The translations under genes were made by a program, and so were the position numbers. Positions 1 to 7,710 of a DNA stretch of 8,854 nucleotides are shown piece by piece. This DNA is from JBGPEQ01 sp035518775 (GTDB taxonomy: Bacteria; Pseudomonadota; Alphaproteobacteria; Dongiales; Dongiaceae). The stretch is from contig DATIXH010000402.1 of assembly GCA_035518775.1 (NCBI GenBank), positions 1 through 8,854 on the forward strand, in the 5' to 3' direction. The notes beneath the pieces are model-generated. The model made no database searches. It saw only the letters and a program-made list of their open reading frames with translations, and was not told the origin of the DNA. Position 1 is the stretch's first letter. Each line of letters begins with the position of its first letter.

Positions 1-174
1 CTCGCCCACCGCGAGCACGACGCGCTCGCCGGCCCGCTCTACGAGCAGCTGGCGGCGACGGTGGGCAAGGACTTCGTCGACCACGAGATCGAGGTGTGGC
101 GCGCGCTCACCGTGGTGGTCGACAGCGGCGAGCTGCGGCCGTGCCACCTGCGGGCGCGCAAGCCGGGCGGATGA
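1..174 (+). CDS. 3' end of an unidentified protein gene (partial, 57 residues)
   Basis: The first reading frame is open from the window edge to a TGA at 172-174 and gives a 57-residue C-terminal piece. Codons have the GC-rich third positions of the neighbouring genes. The piece is acidic to neutral with one predicted helix region (around EQLAATVGKDFVDHEIEVWR) and then a hydrophobic strand-like stretch (ALTVVVDSGELRP), and it ends in a basic tail. I do not recognise the family; the fragment is too short to name. It runs in the same direction as the acetyltransferase gene but is separated from it by about 170 bases holding an inverted repeat, so co-transcription is uncertain. Confidence 0.55.
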   Translation, partial: LAHREHDALAGPLYEQLAATVGKDFVDHEIEVWRALTVVVDSGELRPCHLRARKPGG

Positions 175-195
175 AAGCAAGGATGAAAGTAAAGA

Positions 196-303
196 TTCAC
201 CGCTGAGGCGCAGAGACGCAGAGAAGGGAATACCGATGCACGCTGACGACTCCGGACGGCGCCATCTGCTCGGTGGCTTCTCTGCGTCTCTGCGCCTCTG
301 CGG
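196..303. repeat. Long inverted repeat, copy 1 (GAGGCGCAGAGAC family)
   Basis: The left arm (196-225) starts TTCACCGCTGAGGCGCAGAG. Its last 26 bases (200-225) pair with the right arm at 278-303 with one mismatch. The arms are tandem-like, built from GAGGCGCAGAGAC and GCAGAGAA units. The roughly 52-base centre contains GGACGGCGCC and no gene. The element fills most of the space between the partial gene and the acetyltransferase start at 343. As RNA it would fold into a long hairpin. Two related copies occur at 2610-2769 and 7711-7903. Spurious open frames read through it and give peptides such as LRLCASAVNL, which should not be annotated as proteins. Confidence 0.85.
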
Positions 304-330
304 TTCCCTCTTCTTGTCGAATTCACCCGC

Positions 331-335
331 GGAGG
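331..335 (+). promoter_or_regulatory. Shine-Dalgarno site deciding the acetyltransferase start
   Basis: GGAGG lies seven bases before the GTG at 343. This strong site supports GTG 343 as the initiator over the earlier GTG at 338. Confidence 0.7.
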
Positions 336-342
336 CCGTGAC

Positions 343-876
343 GTGATCGCAGTTCCGACGATCGAGACGACGCAGCTGCGCTTGCGCGGGCATCGGATCG
401 AGGACCTCGGCGATTGCGCGGCGATGTGGGCCGATGCAGGCGTGGTGCGCCATATCGGGGGGCGGCCGTTCTCGACCGAGGAGAGCTGGGGCAAGATTCT
501 GCGCTATGCCGGGCTGTGGTCGCTGCTCGGCTTCGGCTATTGGGCGATCGAGGAGAAAGCGTCCGGGCGGTTTGCCGGCGAGGTCGGGTTCGCCGACTTC
601 AAGCGAGAGATCGCGCCCTCCTTCGCCGGCGCGCCGGAGATCGGCTGGGCGCTGGCGTCCTGGGCGCACGGCAACGGCTTTGCCACGGAGGCAGTCAGCG
701 CGGCCGTCGCCTGGGGCGATGAGCATCTCGGAGCGGCGCGCACGGTGTGCATGATCGATCCGGAGAATGCAGCCTCGATCCGCGTGGCGGAGAAGTGCGG
801 CTATCGCGAGTTCGCGCACGCGACGTACAAGCGGCAGCTGACGATCCTGTACGAGCGGACGGGCATCGCCCAATGA
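343..876 (+). CDS. GNAT family N-acetyltransferase (RimJ/RimL type)
   Basis: This 177-residue protein is the usual length for the Acetyltransf_3 (RimJ/RimL) branch of the GNAT fold, which transfers an acetyl group from acetyl-CoA to an amine. In sequence order it shows the N-terminal strand ETTQLRLRGHRIEDL, the central beta strands WAIEEKASGRFAGEVGF, and the segment EIGWALASWAHGNGFATEA. That segment corresponds to the family's acetyl-CoA pyrophosphate loop (usually Q/RxxGxG/A). The C-terminal N-x-A-S-I-R-V-A-E-K-C-G-Y block at about residues 142-154 is a hallmark of this branch. Start is GTG 343 behind GGAGG. The stop overlaps the ATG of the next gene (ATGA, 873-876), so the two are translationally coupled. 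The acceptor substrate (ribosomal protein, antibiotic, amino acid or other small amine) cannot be read from sequence. Confidence 0.9.
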   Translation: MIAVPTIETTQLRLRGHRIEDLGDCAAMWADAGVVRHIGGRPFSTEESWGKILRYAGLWSLLGFGYWAIEEKASGRFAGEVGFADFKREIAPSFAGAPEIGWALASWAHGNGFATEAVSAAVAWGDEHLGAARTVCMIDPENAASIRVAEKCGYREFAHATYKRQLTILYERTGIAQ

Positions 877-1469
877 ATGCCGCGGCCACGCCCATCTGCC
901 GATGGCTCGCGCGGGATATCGGGACCATTGCGGGATTCCTCTCGGCCGCGGAGTGCGAGGCCTATATTCAGCTCGGGGAGAACATCGGCTATGAGGAGGC
1001 GCCGGTGTCGACCGCCGCGGGCATGGTGATGATCAAGGACGTACGCAACAACGACCGCGTCATGCGGGACGACATGCAGCGCGCCGCCGAGCTCTGGCAG
1101 CGCGTGCGCCCCTTCGTTCCGCCGCGCTTCAAGAAGAAATGGCAGCCGGTGGGGCTCAACGAGCGGCTGCGCTTCTACCGCTACGACCCCGGCCAGCAGT
1201 TCGACTGGCATCGTGACGGCTGTTTCGAACGCGCGAACGGCGAGCGCAGCTTCTTCACCTTCATGATCTATCTGAACGAAGGCTTCGAGGGCGACGAGAC
1301 CTCGTTCCTGGACAAGGGCCAGCCGGTCCACGCCTTCGAGCCCTTCGCCGTGTCGCCGCGGGCGGGCATGGCGCTGCTCTTCCACCACCCGATCGCCCAC
1401 AAGGGCGAGCCGGTCCTACGCGGGCGGAAATACGTGCTGCGCACCGACGTCATGTTCGCGCGACAGTAG
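873..1469 (+). CDS. 2-oxoglutarate/Fe(II)-dependent dioxygenase, prolyl 4-hydroxylase-like
   Basis: This 198-residue protein uses the ATG at 873, which overlaps the TGA of the acetyltransferase. The double-stranded beta-helix core shows the iron ligands H113-x-D115 (in FDWHRDGCF) and H176. K186 lies ten residues after H176 in HKGEPVLRGRK, exactly where prolyl 4-hydroxylases bind the 2-oxoglutarate C5 carboxylate. Other family features are RFYRYDPGQQF before the HxD, and FFTFMIYLNEGFEGDETSF. Family members use O2 and 2-oxoglutarate to hydroxylate an amino-acid side chain or a small molecule. The complete active site suggests a working enzyme. There is no signal peptide or membrane segment, so it is probably cytosolic. 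Coupling to a RimL-type acetyltransferase suggests linked roles, but the substrate is unknown. An earlier in-frame start at 747 lies inside the acetyltransferase gene and is less likely. Confidence 0.9.
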   Translation: MNAAATPICRWLARDIGTIAGFLSAAECEAYIQLGENIGYEEAPVSTAAGMVMIKDVRNNDRVMRDDMQRAAELWQRVRPFVPPRFKKKWQPVGLNERLRFYRYDPGQQFDWHRDGCFERANGERSFFTFMIYLNEGFEGDETSFLDKGQPVHAFEPFAVSPRAGMALLFHHPIAHKGEPVLRGRKYVLRTDVMFARQ

Positions 1470-1514
1470 CCGGCCATAGACGATGACCTGACATCGGAGT
1501 ATTCCGCTCGGTCG

Positions 1515-1547
1515 CGTCGGGCGCTCCCGGCCGATCGGCGTCCGACG
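1515..1547. terminator. Candidate hairpin between convergent genes
   Basis: CGTCGGGCGC (1515-1524) pairs with GCGTCCGACG (1538-1547): ten base pairs including one G-U, with a 13-base loop. It lies between the dioxygenase stop (1469) and the convergent minus-strand stop (1560), where a bidirectional terminator would be expected. No T-rich run follows on either side, so it is not a classical intrinsic terminator. Confidence 0.35.
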
Positions 1548-1559
1548 GCCTGACGCAGG

Positions 1560-1871
1560 CTAGCCGAAGTTACTGAAGGTCTGGCGGTCCTTGTTCTCCT
1601 GCATCAGCTTCGTGAAGCCGGTGGTGCGCACGAGCCCCAGGCCGCGGGGAATTCCCGTCTCGGGATCGGGCATGATCTGATCGTAGCTGGTGCCCGCCAC
1701 TTTCTCCCACTTCCCTGCCGGCCGCTTGATCTCGACGTTCGCGACGGTGGCCTTCAGGACCAGCCTGACGATCGGCTCCTTGGGCCGGACGGCATTCGTC
1801 AGGCTCGGATGGCCGGCCAGCATCTGCCAGCCGTTCTTGAGCGCCCAGGCGGTCAGTTCGTCCTTGTCCAT
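1560..1871 (-). CDS. Small conserved-looking protein of unknown function
   Basis: This 103-residue soluble protein starts at ATG 1871, with GGAG about eight bases upstream (on the minus strand, GGAGCACCAAGATG). It is lysine-rich with mixed helix and strand character. Visible segments are an N-terminal helix (DELTAWALKNGWQMLAGHPS), a central strand pair (PIVRLVLKATVANVEIKRPA followed by GKWEKVAGTSYDQIM) and a C-terminal tail (LMQENKDRQTFSNFG). I see no signal peptide, transmembrane segment or cysteine motif. I do not recognise the family. It lies 25 bases downstream of the glutathione S-transferase stop on the same strand, so the two are probably one transcription unit, and it may serve the same detoxification-type process. 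The ribosome binding site and codon use support a real gene. Confidence 0.75.
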   Translation of the reverse strand: MDKDELTAWALKNGWQMLAGHPSLTNAVRPKEPIVRLVLKATVANVEIKRPAGKWEKVAGTSYDQIMPDPETGIPRGLGLVRTTGFTKLMQENKDRQTFSNFG

Positions 1872-1896
1872 CTTGGTGCTCCTTGTTCGCAGTATC

Positions 1897-2517
1897 TCAC
1901 GTCTTGAGGCCGTGGCGCGTCCACAGCGGCCCGATTTGCGGGTCGGCGGCGACGGCCGCGCTGACCGCCTGGAGCCGGCGCGCGGTCAGCGGCTCCGGCG
2001 ACCAGGCCATCAGCATGGCGAGGTAGACGTCGGCGATGGTGAGGGTTGCGCCGCACAGGAATGGGCCTTGCGCGAGGACTTCGTCGATGACAGCGAAGCT
2101 CTTCTTCATATGGGCCGCACCGGCCTTCTTCACGCCGTCGACGCCGGCGGGATCGGTGGTGTAGCGCTCGGCATAGAAATAGCGCAGGTCGCCCTCGTAG
2201 AGGTTGGCGGCCATGAAAAACATCCAGCGCAGGAAACGCGCATGCGCCGAGGTCGCCGGCCTGGGCGCCAGGGCCTTGTCGGGGAAGGCCGCGGCGAGAT
2301 GCACGACGATGGCGGCGGATTCGGTCATGGTCGTGCCGTCCGGCAGCACCAGCACCGGCACCTGGCGCATCGGGTTGATGGCGACGAATTCGGGCTTGTT
2401 CTGGTCCCCCTTGCCGGTGTCGACGACGACGACCTTGTGCGGCGCGCCCGCCTTGACGAGCGCGGCTTCGACGGCGAAGCCGCCGGAGCCGTCATGGCTG
2501 TAGAGCGTGTAGGTCAT
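1897..2517 (-). CDS. Glutathione S-transferase family protein
   Basis: This 206-residue protein has typical GST length. The N-terminal thioredoxin-like domain (about residues 1-80) begins MTYTLYSHDGSGGFAVEAAL, where Ser residues 7 and 11 sit in the region of the catalytic Ser/Cys of bacterial GSTs. It continues with VAINPMRQVPVLVLPDG, which holds the cis-proline preceding strand 3, and TMTESAAIVVHLA, the glutamate-serine pair that contacts the gamma-glutamyl group of glutathione. The all-helical C-terminal domain contains FLCGATLTIADVYLAML, matching the family N-capping box and hydrophobic staple. Start is ATG 2517 behind a strong GGGGAGGAT site. The substrate is unknown. The next gene, a small unidentified protein, follows after 25 bases. 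The inverted repeat upstream (2610-2769) separates it from the flavin monooxygenase gene, so it may have its own promoter. Confidence 0.92.
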   Translation of the reverse strand: MTYTLYSHDGSGGFAVEAALVKAGAPHKVVVVDTGKGDQNKPEFVAINPMRQVPVLVLPDGTTMTESAAIVVHLAAAFPDKALAPRPATSAHARFLRWMFFMAANLYEGDLRYFYAERYTTDPAGVDGVKKAGAAHMKKSFAVIDEVLAQGPFLCGATLTIADVYLAMLMAWSPEPLTARRLQAVSAAVAADPQIGPLWTRHGLKT

Positions 2518-2609
2518 ATCGATCCTCCCCTTTCTTGGCGCCGCGCGCTGCCAGCTGCGGCGGGCGAGGTTAGTGCATGGATCGGCCACGGTCCATCTCG
2601 CGCCGAAGA

Positions 2610-2769
2610 AAGATTCACCACAGAGGACACAGAGAGGGGGATTGAAATGGACGCCGATGAACACGGACGAAGGCAGCCAGGATGCTGCGCGCGCAGCGCG
2701 CGAATTGGATCGGTGTCGGTCTGCCTCCAGCCTTCCTCTGTGGTCTCTGTGTCCTCTGTGGTGAATCTT
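2610..2769. repeat. Long inverted repeat, copy 2, with nested centre
   Basis: The arm at 2610-2634 (starting AAGATTCACCACAGAGGACA) is perfectly complementary to 2745-2769 over 25 bases. The right arm also carries an extra partial unit (CCTCTGTGGT). The centre is not random. It holds CGCCGATGAACACGGA (2652-2667), a module also found inside copy 3, and a GC-only hairpin, CGCGCG-cag-CGCGCG (2688-2702). The element occupies the gap between the flavin monooxygenase stop (2781) and the GST start (2517), beginning 11 bases past the monooxygenase stop. As RNA it forms a long hairpin that could end transcription or stabilise the 3' end of the monooxygenase message. The unit sequence (GAGGACACAGAG) differs from copies 1 and 3 (GAGGCGCAGAG), yet both arms changed together. 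Confidence 0.88.
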
Positions 2770-2780
2770 CTCAGAGGCCT

Positions 2781-3794
<1,014 letters not shown>

Positions 3795-3888
3795 GAATCT
3801 GCTGCTGGGTTTGGTTGTGTCTGAGGGAGTCGCAGTCTCTATGTGCGGATGGGTGCGCGCGCGTGCAACACAGGAACTCCGGGGTGCC

Positions 3889-5214
3889 CTACCACGCAAT
3901 GGTCTCGAACATCCGCCGCAGCCTCTCGCCCCGCGCCCGGTTGACGTTTTCCACCCAGACGATCCGGCCATCGAGATGCGCGCGGAAGTCGGGATGGCCG
4001 GCGCGGTTCTCAGCTTGGGGTCCGTTCTTGCGGCAGTTGTGCAGGGTGGCCTTCAGCGCGTCATAGTCGGTGCGCGCGATATTGAGACGGTCGTTGACGA
4101 CGAGGCCGGTCACGCGCTGGCAGCCGCTGCGGCGCATGATGCGGGTCTTGCGCGCGTTGAGGGCGTAGCCCTCGGCATCGGCAATCTCGGCGACGGCGGC
4201 GAGGAACCGTGGGCTGCGACGCGAAAAGGCGGCGTCGCCCGAGAATACGAGATCATCGGCGTAGCGCGTGTAGGCGGCATCGAAGGACTTGGCCAAGCCG
4301 TGCAGCCGGACGTCCAGCTGCCAGGCGGCAAGATTGGCGAGTGCCGGCGAGGTCGGGGCGCCCTGCGGCAGGTGCGGCGCTTCGTGGATCTTGCGCGTGC
4401 GCCAATCGGGCCGGCGCGCTTCCGGCAGCGCCGCGAAGACCGATAGCGGCGTCGCGGAACTGCAGAGGCCGGTGAGCAGGCGCGCGACGGCCCAGGGATA
4501 GCCAAGGCTGCGGAACAGGCCATGCACGCGCCGCAGCGGCGTCGTGAGGAAGAAATCCTTCAGGTCGGCGGCCACGACCACCGCTTCCCCGGCGTGAACG
4601 CCGGCCGCGCTGAGGCAGGAGCGGCCAGCGACGAAGCCATGGACGCAATCGTGGGCGGGTACGTGATCGAGAATGCCGCGGAGGATGCGGCGCTGGATCG
4701 CCTTCAACCGCGGCTTCGGTGACTCAAGCAGGCGCGGCGGACCGCTTTTCTTTGGCGCGAAGGCATAGGTGTAGTGCTGCAGGGCGGGCGTCGCGGTGCG
4801 CCGGTGCTGATCGCGGCTGTCCGCGAACCAGTCGAGATGTTCGATCGAGAGCTCCAGCCATGCCGCCAGTTCGCCCGGGGTGGCGAGCCTGGGAACAGCA
4901 AGAGTCGCAAAACGCGGCACCGGGCTGAAGCGCGCGGGTTGCAGCACCGCGGCAATGGGTTGCGTGCGGCCTCGGAGGCGCGCGCTGGCGCGCTCGAAGC
5001 GGCGCGACTCCAGAAAGAACTCGACCAGCCAGCGCGGCGACGGTGGATAGGCGGTGGAGATGCGGTCCAGCAACTCCTCGACGAGCAGCCGATAGGACTT
5101 GTGGGTGGGCCGCCCGAGGACGTCGCCGACCCGATCCAGCAGGGACGCCGGCTCCCACTTGCCGGCGAGCAGGCCGGCGGCGAGATTGCGTGCGACCCAT
5201 TCCCGGCTGTTCAT
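3889..5214 (-). CDS. Retron-type reverse transcriptase with N-terminal extension
   Basis: This 441-residue RNA-directed DNA polymerase would make msDNA from the RNA encoded just upstream. Seen in order: an N-terminal extension of about 110 residues (MNSREWVARNLAAGLLAGKW onward) with no recognised fold; then LELSIEHLDWFADSRDQHRR; AFAPKKSGPPRLLESPKPRL; HGF (192-194); AAGVH (203-207), the counterpart of retron NAxxH with the Asn replaced; catalytic D217 in ADLKDFF; LPQGAPTSPALANL (282-295); the YADD active site (318-321); KTRIMRRSGCQRVTG, whose VTG at 368-370 is a retron signature; and a C-terminal thumb with HPDFRAHLDGRIVWVENVN. No maturase or HNH domain is present, which argues against a group II intron. 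The extended N-terminus recalls myxobacterial Mx162-type enzymes (from memory). ATG 5214 has AGGGA about ten bases upstream. The open frame continues to 5439, but those residues overlap the structured RNA and look non-coding. Confidence 0.93.
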   Translation of the reverse strand: MNSREWVARNLAAGLLAGKWEPASLLDRVGDVLGRPTHKSYRLLVEELLDRISTAYPPSPRWLVEFFLESRRFERASARLRGRTQPIAAVLQPARFSPVPRFATLAVPRLATPGELAAWLELSIEHLDWFADSRDQHRRTATPALQHYTYAFAPKKSGPPRLLESPKPRLKAIQRRILRGILDHVPAHDCVHGFVAGRSCLSAAGVHAGEAVVVAADLKDFFLTTPLRRVHGLFRSLGYPWAVARLLTGLCSSATPLSVFAALPEARRPDWRTRKIHEAPHLPQGAPTSPALANLAAWQLDVRLHGLAKSFDAAYTRYADDLVFSGDAAFSRRSPRFLAAVAEIADAEGYALNARKTRIMRRSGCQRVTGLVVNDRLNIARTDYDALKATLHNCRKNGPQAENRAGHPDFRAHLDGRIVWVENVNRARGERLRRMFETIAW

Positions 5215-5230
5215 GCGGCGGCATCCCTGG

Positions 5231-5437
5231 GACAGGCGGCGAGGCGGACGCTCCAACCCATCGCGTCCAGCGTGACCAGTCGTAGGACGGAGCCTACCGG
5301 CGATCACGCCGCGTCTTGCCCAGGTTAAGAACTTCCCCGGGGTAGCCCCGGAGATCCCTGGCCGCACCCGAAAGCACAGCAGGGACTGCTTGGGGCGCCC
5401 GCCCTGCGCGAACGATAGGCGGCGCGCCCCGCCTGTC
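5231..5437 (-). ncRNA. Candidate retron msr-msd RNA
   Basis: The stretch lies immediately 5' of the reverse transcriptase, the canonical msr-msd position. It is bracketed by a perfect 9-bp inverted repeat: GACAGGCGG (minus strand, 5437-5429) with CCGCCTGTC (5239-5231). A further GGCG/CGCC pairing follows after a 3-base bulge. This fits the a1/a2 stem. Between the arms are at least five stem-loops (plus coordinates): 5355-5360 with 5380-5385; 5334-5342 with 5346-5354 (nine pairs, 3-base loop, very strong); 5298-5302 with 5307-5311; 5282-5286 with 5293-5297; 5246-5251 with 5263-5268. An alternative a1/a2 is 5396-5404 with 5242-5250 (nine pairs, two G-U). AGC in CCCCAAGCAG (minus strand, about 5394-5385) is one possible site for the branching guanosine. 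The boundaries, the msr/msd division and the branch point are inferred by eye. Confidence 0.6.
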
Positions 5438-5439
5438 AA
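5412..5439 (-). promoter_or_regulatory. Candidate sigma70-type promoter for the retron
   Basis: On the minus strand TTGACA (5439-5434), a perfect -35 consensus, is followed after 16 bases by TATCGT (5417-5412), four of six matches to the -10 box. Transcription would begin near 5405. This overlaps the best a1 arm, so either the promoter is fortuitous (the RNA then starts further upstream, perhaps from TATGCT at 5460-5455) or the real a1 is the alternative arm at 5396-5404. Confidence 0.35.
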
Positions 5440-5673
5440 TCAGCAAGCAGACGAAGCATAGACCATGCTAGGTCAGCGGCGCGGCCCCGCTCCGTCCACG
5501 ACCGGCCCTGCAGGCGAGGTCCGCGTTTGCCGTGGGCAGCGTTGGCGGCTAACCTGCGGGTGGAATCCGGCGAGCCCGCGCGCCAAGCCGGTGTAGAAAC
5601 AATGCGCAGTACGGCGGAGGCGAGGTTGAGCGAGCGAGGGGACGGGGCCGGGCACAGGGCTGCCGGCGGCGCG
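5440..5673. other. Divergent intergenic region upstream of hyuA and the retron
   Basis: Together with the retron RNA this makes 459 bases between the divergent reverse transcriptase and hyuA starts. I see no convincing gene here. Frames that cross it on the plus strand (an in-frame ATG at 5527 and another at 5602) would add 49 or 24 residues of low-complexity sequence to HyuA, unlike the family. A weak promoter-like pair facing hyuA is TTGCCG (5527-5532), 17 bases, TAACCT (5550-5555). No clear operator palindrome or terminator was found. Confidence 0.4.
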
Positions 5674-7710
5674 ATGCGCAGCGTGCTCGGCGTGGATGTC
5701 GGCGGTACGTTCACCGACTTCGTCGTCTACGATCCCCGCACCAAGCGGGTCGAGGTGTGGAAGGAACTGTCGACGCCCGGCGATCCCGTGACCGGGATTC
5801 TCAACGGGCTGGCGGCGTACAAGGAGCGCGAGCGGCTGGAGAACCTGCGGGTCGGCACGACGGTCGCCACCAATGCGGTGCTGGAACGCAAGGGCGCGGT
5901 GGTCGCCTATGTGACCACCAAGGGCTTCCGCGACGTGCCGTTCATCCAACGCGGCAACCGCAAGTTCCACTACGACATGAGCTGGGTGAAGCCGAAGCCG
6001 CTGGTGAAGCGGCGGCATTGCTTCGAGCTCAGCGAGCGCATCGATGCCCATGGACGCGTGGTGACGCCGCTCGACGACGACGAGGTGCGGCGGGTGGCGG
6101 CGGCGATCCGCGCCATCCCGGAGATCGAGGCGGTCGCGGTGTGCCTGCTGTTCTCCTATCTCAATCCGGACCATGAGCTGCGGGTGCGGGACATCCTGGC
6201 CGCGGAACTGCCGGACAAGGTGTTGTCGATCTCCTACTCGGTGCTGCCGAAATGGAAGGAGTACGAGCGCGCCTCCACCACCATCGCCGACGCCTATCTG
6301 AAGCCGATCGTGAGCCGGCAGCTGCTGGCCATGCGCGGGCGGCTGAACGAGTCCGGGATCACGGCGCCGGCCGTGATCATCAAGTCGAACGGCGGCGAGA
6401 TGACGCTCGAAGCGGCGGCCGAAGCGCCGGTGCAGATGGTGCTGTCGGGGCCGACCGGCGGGGTGATCGCCAGCCGCTTCGTGGCGGAGCAGCTCGGCAT
6501 CGACCACCTCGTCACCATCGACATGGGCGGGACCTCGACCGACGTGTCGACGGTGATCGGGAAGAAGGAAAGCTTCACCACCGCCTTCGAGATCGAATGG
6601 GGCGTGCCGATCCAGGTGCCGATGATCGACATCCGCACCATCGGCGCCGGCGGTGGCTCCATCGCCTGGATCGACAAGGGCGGCATGCTGCAGGTGGGGC
6701 CGCAGAGCGCCGGCGCCAAGCCGGGGCCGGCCTGCTACGGCACCGGCGGGACCGAGGCGACGGTGACGGACGCCAACCTGGTGCTCGGACGCATCAATCC
6801 CGACAACTTCCTCGGCGGGCGGATGAAACTCGACGCCGGCGCGGCGCGGGCCGCCGTCGCACGCGTGGCCGAGAAGCTGGTGCAAGGAGTCGAGGAGACA
6901 GCGCTGGCGATCGCGCGCATCGTCGACAACAACATGATGGGGGCGCTGCGCTCGGTGCTGATCGAGCGCGGGCTCGATCCGCGCGACTTCACGCTGTGCG
7001 CCTTCGGCGGCGCCACGCCGCTGCATGCGAGCGCATTGATCCGCGAGATGGGCATCCCGCGGGCGATCGTGCCGATTCATCCGGCGCAGTTCTCGGCCTA
7101 TGGGTTCATCCTGACCAATGCGCGCGTCGACCGGCAGCGCACGACCCAGCTGACCTCGAAGTTCTTCCGCGCGGGGCGGGCGAACGAGATCATGGATGCG
7201 CTGGTGTCGGAGAGCCTGGCTGAGCTGTCGGCGCAGGGCTATCGCGACGACATCGAGGTGCATCGGGCGCTCGAGATGCGCTATCTCGGGCAGAACTACG
7301 AGCTGGAGCTGCCTTTGATCCTCGAGCGCTTCGCCGACGAGACCATCGAGCAGCTCTGGACCCTGTTCCACGAGACGCATAAAGCGCGCTTCGGCTTCAG
7401 CACGCCGGGGGAGATCATCGAGATCGTGAACTTCACGGTCACGGCCGTGGCGCGTACGGCGAAGCCGGATCTACCACGGATTCCCAATGGCGCGGGCGTG
7501 CCGACGCCGAAGGAGCGGCGCAAGGTGTGGTTCATCGGCGGCGCGGAGACGGTGCCGGTCTATGACCGCGCGGGATTGCGTGCAGGTCAGACGGTGACGG
7601 GGCCGGCGCTGATCGAGGAGGCGGCGTCGGTGACGGTGCTGGAGGCCGGGCATCGGCTGCGGGCGCATGCGCACGGGCATCTGCTGATCGATGCGGTGGG
7701 TGCAGGATAG
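5674..7710 (+). CDS. hyuA: Hydantoinase A / oxoprolinase / acetone carboxylase beta-type subunit
   Basis: This 678-residue protein is close to the usual HyuA length of about 690. The family is an ATP-dependent enzyme subunit with an actin/hexokinase-like fold. It activates cyclic amides or enols by phosphorylation and works with a HyuB partner (N-methylhydantoinase, 5-oxoprolinase, acetone and acetophenone carboxylases). The N-terminal domain (about 1-190) starts MRSVLGVDVGGTFTDFVVYD, the phosphate-1 loop, and contains the conserved VGTTVATNAVLERKGA. The central domain has VLSGPTGGV, IDMGGTSTDVS (from residue 282), IDIRTIGAGGGSIAW, AKPGPACYGTGGTEATVTDA and FGGATPLHA. The C-terminal domain (about 505-678) includes RYLGQNYELELPL and GPALIEE. 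ATG 5674 is chosen because it starts directly on the family N-terminus, though its ribosome binding site is poor. hyuB follows 241 bases later. The actual substrate, hydantoin or ketone, cannot be decided from sequence alone. Confidence 0.95.
   Translation: MRSVLGVDVGGTFTDFVVYDPRTKRVEVWKELSTPGDPVTGILNGLAAYKERERLENLRVGTTVATNAVLERKGAVVAYVTTKGFRDVPFIQRGNRKFHYDMSWVKPKPLVKRRHCFELSERIDAHGRVVTPLDDDEVRRVAAAIRAIPEIEAVAVCLLFSYLNPDHELRVRDILAAELPDKVLSISYSVLPKWKEYERASTTIADAYLKPIVSRQLLAMRGRLNESGITAPAVIIKSNGGEMTLEAAAEAPVQMVLSGPTGGVIASRFVAEQLGIDHLVTIDMGGTSTDVSTVIGKKESFTTAFEIEWGVPIQVPMIDIRTIGAGGGSIAWIDKGGMLQVGPQSAGAKPGPACYGTGGTEATVTDANLVLGRINPDNFLGGRMKLDAGAARAAVARVAEKLVQGVEETALAIARIVDNNMMGALRSVLIERGLDPRDFTLCAFGGATPLHASALIREMGIPRAIVPIHPAQFSAYGFILTNARVDRQRTTQLTSKFFRAGRANEIMDALVSESLAELSAQGYRDDIEVHRALEMRYLGQNYELELPLILERFADETIEQLWTLFHETHKARFGFSTPGEIIEIVNFTVTAVARTAKPDLPRIPNGAGVPTPKERRKVWFIGGAETVPVYDRAGLRAGQTVTGPALIEEAASVTVLEAGHRLRAHAHGHLLIDAVGAG

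Noticed and set aside
196..303. Inverted repeats as CRISPR or as an insertion sequence
   Set aside because: There are only two arms per site with no regular spacers, and no transposase, terminal-repeat-plus-ORF arrangement or obvious target duplication.
39..494. Minus-strand frame across the first repeat
   Set aside because: Overlaps two plus-strand genes. Its peptide includes LRLCASAVNL, which is simply the translated repeat arm; the same peptide appears at copy 3.
3855..3872. Alternating GCGCGCGC tract between the RT and monooxygenase genes
   Set aside because: Short, and expected by chance at this GC content. No stem of note and no T-run to suggest a terminator.
3889..5214. Group II intron, DGR or CRISPR-associated reverse transcriptase
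   Set aside because: There is no maturase X or HNH domain and no intron domain V/VI structure seen. QGxxxSP rather than the DGR-type motif is present, as is a VTG retron motif, and there is no template/variable repeat pair or CRISPR array in the window.
5215..5439. Extending the reverse transcriptase to the far upstream ATG at 5439 (516 residues)
   Set aside because: The extra 75 residues are translated from the stem-loop region and are low-complexity. ATG 5214 has a usable ribosome binding site and begins a family-like N-terminus.
5473..7380. Very long (635-residue) open frame on the minus strand
   Set aside because: It lies opposite hyuA, which has strong family motifs throughout. The antisense product is His/Arg/Asp-rich and repetitive, typical of a GC-driven shadow frame.
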